64,000 nucleotides of DNA from Cryptomeria japonica (taxonomy: Eukaryota; Streptophyta; Pinopsida; Cupressales; Cupressaceae), in contig NW_026728919.1 in assembly GCF_030272615.1 (NCBI RefSeq), positions 400,001 through 464,000 of the forward strand, in the 5' to 3' direction. The notes beneath the pieces are model-generated. The model had not been told where the DNA came from. It saw only the letters and a program-made list of their open reading frames with translations, and did not search any database. Of the stretch, positions 58,401 through 64,000 are shown piece after piece. The translations under genes were made by a program, and so were the position numbers. Within the stretch, counting starts at the first letter, position 1. Each line of letters begins with the position of its first letter.

Positions 58401-60194
58401 CAAGTTGTGCGCACCAAGGTGCCCACCCTGGCGGAGGTGCGCGCCCGGGGCAAACCGGGCTCCGACTTCGTGCACTGCATGGTGCCCACCAAGGCGCGCA
58501 ACCCAGCCAAGGTGCCCACCGCAGCGAAGGTGCACGCGAGGTGCGCACCCGAGGTGCACACCCGGGGCAAACCGGGCTCCGACTTCGTGCACGCCGCACC
58601 TTGGAGCACACTTCAGAGCGCTCCTTGGTACGCACCAGGGCGCGCAACCCAGCCAAGGTGCTCACCCCGGCGAAGGTGCACGCGAGGTGCGCACCCGGGG
58701 CAAACCGGGCTCGGACTTCGTGCACGCCGCACCTTGGAGCACACATCGGAGCGCTCCCGGGTTCGCACCAGCATTGCGCACCTTTGATGCGCTGCCTTCA
58801 CTAATTTCCAGAAAAGGCAAAAAAAAGAAAAAAATGAGATTTTAAAATTTCCGTTTTGAAAGATAGTGAAAAAAACGGAACGCGGGTGCCATCTTGAGCC
58901 CGCCCTGGTGTGCAGCCCAGGCAAGTTGTGCGCACCAAGGCACCCACCCTGGCCAAGGTGGGTCACGGGGTGGGTCCTAGGGTGGGTAACGGGGTGGGTA
59001 CTAAGGTGCGTGCCAAGGTGGGTCATAGGGTGGGTGCCAAGGTGGGCACCAGGGTGGGTGTGCACCAACCCTAGCCAGGGTAGGTCACGGGGTGGTTGTC
59101 GGGGTGGGCGTCAAGGAGCCAAGGTGGGTGGCAAGTAGCCAAGTTGCGTGCCAAGGTGGGTGTCGGGGTGGGTGCCAAGGATCCAAGGTGGGTGCCAAGG
59201 AACCAAGGTGGGTGTCTGGGTGGGTGCCGAGGTGGGAGCCAGGGTGGGTCCCAAGGTGAGTGCAAAGGTGGGTGCCAGGGTCAAGGTGAGTGCCAATGTG
59301 GGTTCCAAGGTGCCAGGGTCAGGGTGAGTGCCAATGTGGGTTCAAAGGTGCTAAGTTGGGTGCGAGGTTGGGTGCGAGGGTGGGTGGGTGCCAAGGTGTG
59401 CTAGGTGGAAGCCCGGGTGGGTCGGCATCCCATGGGTGTCGAGTTGGGTGCCTGATGGGTGCTTCTTGTCAAGTTTTAGTCGTCGGGACTCATTTCGAGC
59501 CTTAGAGGTCGTTTCTTGTCCGGTTGCCCTGTCTTCGACCTGGGAACCCAATTTTGGTCCTCGGGTCCCATTTTTTTTTGTCTCGCATCCCACTTTTGGC
59601 CTGTGGCCTTTTCGGGGTCGATTCTCGTTTTGGGCATCAGAGCATGTTTCTTCTCCTAAAACCCAATATTTGTTTATTAAGTCTCGGAACACATTTTTGT
59701 TCTCGTGGACCCATCATGGGTCTTGGAACGCATTTGTGGTCCTTGGGTCCCATTTTGCATCCCGAAACTTGTGTTTTGGTGCTTGATCCCTATTTTGGGT
59801 GCCCACCTTGCACCAAGTGCGCACCCGGGGCAAACCGAGCGCCTTGGTGCACCGGGGCAAGATCGAGCGTGCACCCGAGGCGCCCCGAACATGCACCAAG
59901 GTGCACTCGGCCCACATGTGAGCGCAGGTCGTTGCGCCCGAGGTGGTGTGTGGGCACCGCGTTGCAGACGGGACACTGCACGCACACGACGCCCCCTCCA
60001 GGTGCACGCACGTAGGCCGGGCCGGGTGCACACCCGACGCCCTAGCAAGGTGCGCGCACCCGGGCAGGGCTCACACTTGGCGAACGGGGCGCACTTCGCG
60101 AGGGAGGGTGTGCACCTCGACGGGGGTGGGTGGCCGGGGTGGATTCGCACGTGGGTCGCGGTTTGCTAAGTACACACTGCGACAAGCTCATAAC

Positions 60195-60313
60195 GGGTGC
60201 GATCATACCAGCGTTAGTGCACCGGATCCCATCAGAACTCCGCAGTTAAGCGCGCTTGGGCCGGAGTAGTACTGGGATGGGTGACCTCCCGGGAAGTCCC
60301 GGTGTTGCACCCT
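60195..60313 (+). rRNA. 5S ribosomal RNA, copy 7
   Basis: By eye identical to copy 1. It lies 7,920 bp from copy 6. Confidence 0.98.
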
Positions 60314-60325
60314 TTTTTAGTTTTT
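60313..60325 (+). terminator. Pol III oligo-T terminator of 5S copy 7
   Basis: T6-AG-T5 directly after the 5S 3' end. Confidence 0.95.
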
Positions 60326-63300
60326 CGCCGGGCGTCGCAATGCTATTTGAATAAACCTTTTGCCCGTTTGCGTTCTCGTCGGGGCCGGGCCGGGCCGGGG
60401 TGCGCTGCCCGCACTACCGCGCGCGCGGGGGCGACACCGAGCGCGCACCCGAGGCGCCCCGAGCACACAGGCCACGGTGCAACCCGGGCGTTGTGCGCGC
60501 ACCCCGGTGCGCCCGAGGTGCTGCGCGCGCACCCAGGTGAAATCGGTGTGCACCTCGGCCAGTGCGCGCTCGGTCGAGTCGCGCACGTTGGCCAAGGTGC
60601 ACGGTGATGTTTCTTACTCTAAGGTTCCGCACCAGACGCCCGGGACAGGTGAGCGAAGCTGGGCGGGGCCGGGTGCGCGGCCGGGGCAGGTGCACGCAGC
60701 TGGAGAGAGCTTTGGAGCACACTTCGGAGCGCACCAATGATGCGCTCCATTCAAAAGTTTCCTGAAAAGGCAAAAAAAGTTGAGATTATAGAATTTCCCA
60801 CTTGAGAGATTGTAAAAAAAAAAAATTTAAAATGAAGGAAACGCGGGTGCCAAGGTGTGCGCAGCCCAGCCAAGGTGTGCGCACCAAGGCGCCCACCCTG
60901 GCGAAGGTGCACGCAAGGTGCGCACCCGAGGCAAACCGGACAATTAACCCAACTTTCGACTTCGCGCGCACCTTGGAGCGCACTTCGGAGCGCTCCTTGG
61001 TGCGCACCAATCTTGGGCACCTCGGAGTGCACCATGGCGCCCACCAAGGTGCGCACCCGGGGCAAACCGAGCTCCGACTTCGTGCGCACCTTGGAGCGCA
61101 CGAAAGGTGCGCACCATGGCGCCCACCAAGGTGCGCAGCCCAGCCAAGGCGTGCGCATCAAGGTGCGCACCCTGGCGAAGGTGCGCACCCGGGGCAAACC
61201 GAGCTCCGACTTCGTGCGCACCTTGGAGCGCACAAAAGGTGCGCAACCCAGCCAAGGTGTGCGCACCCCGGTCAAACCGAGCTCCGAATCGTGCGCACCA
61301 GAGGTGCACGCCATCGTGCGCACCTTGGAGCACACTTCGGAGCCCTCCTTGGTGCGCGCCGATGTTGCGCACCTCGGAGCGCACCCGGGGAAAACAATGC
61401 AATTAACCCGACTTTCGACTTCGTGGGCACCTCGGAGCGCTCTCGGGTTCGCACCTCGGAGCACACCGAGGTGCGCACCTTTGATGCGCTGCCTTCACCA
61501 ATTTCCAGAAAAGGCAAGAAAACATTGAGAAGGTGTGCGCACCGAGGTGCCCACCCTGGCGAAGGTGCACGCGAGGTGCGCACCCGGGGCAAACCGGGCT
61601 CCGACTTCGTGCACGCCGCACCTTGGAGCACACTTCGGAGCGCTCCTTGGTGCGCACCAGGGCGCGCAACCCAGCCGAGGTGCCCACCCCGGCGAAGGTG
61701 CACGCGAGGTGCGCACCCGGGGCAAACCGGGCTCCGACTTCGTGCACGCCATGGTGCCCACCGCGGCGAAGGTGCACGCGAGGTGCGCACCCGGGGCAAA
61801 CCGGGCTCCGACTTCGTGCACGCCGCACCTTGGAGCACACTTCGGAGCGCTCCTTGGTGCGCACCATGGTGCCCACCAGGGCGTGCAACCCCGCCGAAGG
61901 TGCACGCGAGGTGCGCACCCGGGGCAAACCGGGCTCCGACTTCGTGCACGCCGCACCTTGGAGCACACTTCGGAGCGCTCCTTGGTGCGCACCATGGTGC
62001 CCACCAGGGCGCGCAACCCCGCCGAAGGTGCACGCGAGGTGCGCACCCGGGGCAAACCGGGCTCCGACTTCGTGCACGCCATGGTGCGCACCGCGGCGAA
62101 GGTGCGCACCCGGGGCAAACCGGGCTCCGACTTCGTGCACGCCGCACCTTGGAGCACACTTCGGAGCGCTCCTTGGTGCGCACCAGGGCGCGCAACCCAG
62201 CCGAGGTGCCCACCCCGGCGAAGGTGCACGCGAGGTGCGTACCCGGGGCAAACCGGGCTCCGACTTCGTGCACGCCGCACCTTGGAGCACACTTCGGAGC
62301 GCTCCTTGGTGCGCACCATGGTGCCCACCAGGCCGCGCAACCCAGCCAAGGTGTGCGCACCAAGGTGCACGCGAGGTGCGCACCCGGGGCAAACCGGGGT
62401 CCGACTTCGTGCACGCCGCACCTTGGAGCACACATCGGGGCGCTCCCGGGTTCGCACCGGCGTTGCGCACCGTGGTGGGCACCTCGGAGCACACCAAGGT
62501 GGGCAGCGAGGTGCGCACCTTTGATGCGATGCCTTCACTAATTTCCATAAAAGGCAAAAAAAAAACGAGATTTTAAAATTTCCGTTTTGAAAGATAGTGA
62601 GAAAAAGGGAATGCTGGTGCCATCTTGAGCCCGCCCTGGTGCGCAGCCCAGCCAAGGTGTGCGCACCAAGGTGCCCACCCTGGCGAAGGTGCGCGCCCGG
62701 GCAATTAACCCAACTTCCAACTTCGCGCGCGCCAGGGTGGGAGCGCACCCAACAACCGGGCCTGGGAAGAGCCAATGCGAGAAACCCCACCAAACGCTCT
62801 GACAAAAAAAGAGGGGGCGCTCCAGTAACCCCGCTTCGGAGCGCACCCTGGGCAAACCCAGCCAAGGTGCCCACCCCGGCCAAGGTGCAGGCGAGGTGCG
62901 CACCCGGGGCAAACCGGGCTCCGACAACGTGCACGCCGCACCTTGGAGCACACTTCGTAGCGCTCCCGGGTGCGCACCTCAGAGCACACCAAGGTGGGCA
63001 GCGAGGTGCGCACCTTTGATGCGCTGCCTTCACTAATTTCCAGAAAAGGCAAAAAAAAAAGGAGATTTTAAAATTTCCGTTTTGAAAGATAGTGAAAAAA
63101 ACGGAACGCGCGTGCCATCTTGAGCCCGCCCTGGTGCGCAGCCCAGGTAAGGTGCCCACCCTGGCAAAGGTGCGCACCCGGGCAATTAACCCTACTTCCG
63201 ACTTCGTGCGCGCCAGGGTGGCAACCGGGCCTCGGAAGAGCCAATGCGAGAAACCCCACCAAACGCTCCGACAAAAAAAGAGGCGGCGCTCCAATAACCC

Positions 63301-64000
63301 CGCTTCGGAGCGCAGCCGGGGCAAACCCAGCCAAGGTGCCCACCCCGACGAAGGTGCACGCGAGGTGCGCACCCGGGGCAAACCGGGCTCCGACAACGTG
63401 CACGCAGCACCTTGGAGCACACTTCGAAGCACTCCCGGGTGCCCACCGGCGTTGCGCACCGTGGTGGGCAGCGAGGTGCGCACCTTTGATGCGCTGCCTT
63501 CACTAATTTCCAGAAAAAGGCAAAAAAAAATGAGATTTTAAAATTTCCGTTTTGAAAGATAGTGAAAAAAAAGGAACGCGGGTGCCATCTTGAGCCCGCC
63601 CTGGTGCGCAGCCCAGGCAAGGCATGCGCACCAAGGTGCCCACCCGAGGTGCACACCCGGGGCAAACCGGGCTCCGACTTCGTGCAGGCCGCACCTTGGA
63701 GCACACTTCGGAGCGCTCCTTGGTGCGCACCATGGTGCCCACCAGGGCGCGCAACCCAGCCAAGGTCTGCACACTAAGGTGCCCACCCCGGCGAAGGTGC
63801 ACGCGAGGTGCGCACCCGGGGCAAACCGGGCTCCGACTTCGTGCACGCCATGGTGCCCACCGCGGCGAAGGTGCACGCGAGGTGCGCACCCGGGGCAAAC
63901 CGGGCTCCGACTTCGTGCACGCCGCACCTTGGAGCACACTTCGGAGCGCTCCTTGGTGCGCACCATGGTGCCCACCAGGGCGCGCAACCCAGCCAAGGTG

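Larger units (their letters stand above)
51021..58940 (+). repeat. 7.92-kb 5S-bearing unit 6
   Basis: Length 7,920 bp. A private 3-bp loss lies near 52940 (GTGTGCGCGCAGCCAAGG against GTGTGCGCAGCCCAGCCAAG). The 5S gene is at 52275. Confidence 0.97.
58941..64000 (+). repeat. 7.92-kb 5S-bearing unit 7, cut by the window edge
   Basis: The first 5,060 bp of a further unit. It reads through the 5S gene (60195) and into internal duplication B1, and the array continues past the window. A private C-to-T change lies at 61884 (GGGCGTGCAACC), again at a CpG. Confidence 0.97.

Noticed and set aside
1-64000. 18S, 5.8S or 25S rRNA genes
   Set aside because: I looked for the conserved 18S start and other well-known plant rRNA words on both strands and found none.

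Overview
The window is non-coding nuclear ribosomal DNA from a land plant. I see no credible protein-coding gene. The only certain genes are seven copies of the 5S rRNA gene, all on the + strand and, as far as I can read, identical through the transcribed region. The 5S sequence is a canonical plant 5S. Its third-position-like variants (for example GCGCGCTTGGGCCGGAG in and after box A) look more like gymnosperm or other non-angiosperm 5S genes than like flowering-plant ones, but I judge this from memory and cannot place the species.

Layout. Positions 1-1090 are single-copy sequence with nothing recognisable. 1100-1640 holds short decayed repeats, and 1590-5402 is a 188-bp satellite of about 20 copies. 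From 5403 to 9965 there are three generations of repeats (about 440-490 bp, then 311 bp, then 157 bp). Each carries the same conserved block, whose minus strand reads CTTATATAGGGGAGG. This is very close to the plant RNA polymerase I initiation consensus (TATATA followed by a run of G), so these 13 blocks are best read as gene or spacer promoters of a 45S rDNA unit transcribed leftward. No 18S, 5.8S or 25S sequence is present; if the reading is right, 18S lies beyond the left edge and 1-5762 is the 5' external transcribed spacer. A 52-bp palindrome-rich array (8283-8905) interrupts the promoter series. 9966-11349 passes through GGTGCACC-rich DNA into a strongly strand-biased GGGTGGGT zone.

From 11350 to the right end there is a tandem array of a 7.92-kb unit (six complete copies and one partial). 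Each unit holds, left to right: a GGGTGGGT segment, a T-rich spacer, a GC-rich leader, one 5S gene with a strong oligo-T terminator, and about 6.5 kb of nested GTGCGCAC-type subrepeats punctuated by 11 A/T-rich modules. A 2.35-kb stretch inside the unit is itself duplicated. Units differ by only a few indels and substitutions (I counted about ten), so the array is very young or strongly homogenised.

How it fits together (inference): the window looks like an expanded 45S intergenic spacer in which a spacer segment containing an inserted 5S gene was amplified by recombination at a short CCCACCCTGGC homology. The 5S genes point away from the putative 45S promoters. The most interesting structural signals are hairpins at fixed distances downstream of the putative Pol I start sites. 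The three proximal copies have a long inverted repeat beginning at +33 or +34. The distal copies have a shorter stem, with one covarying base pair.
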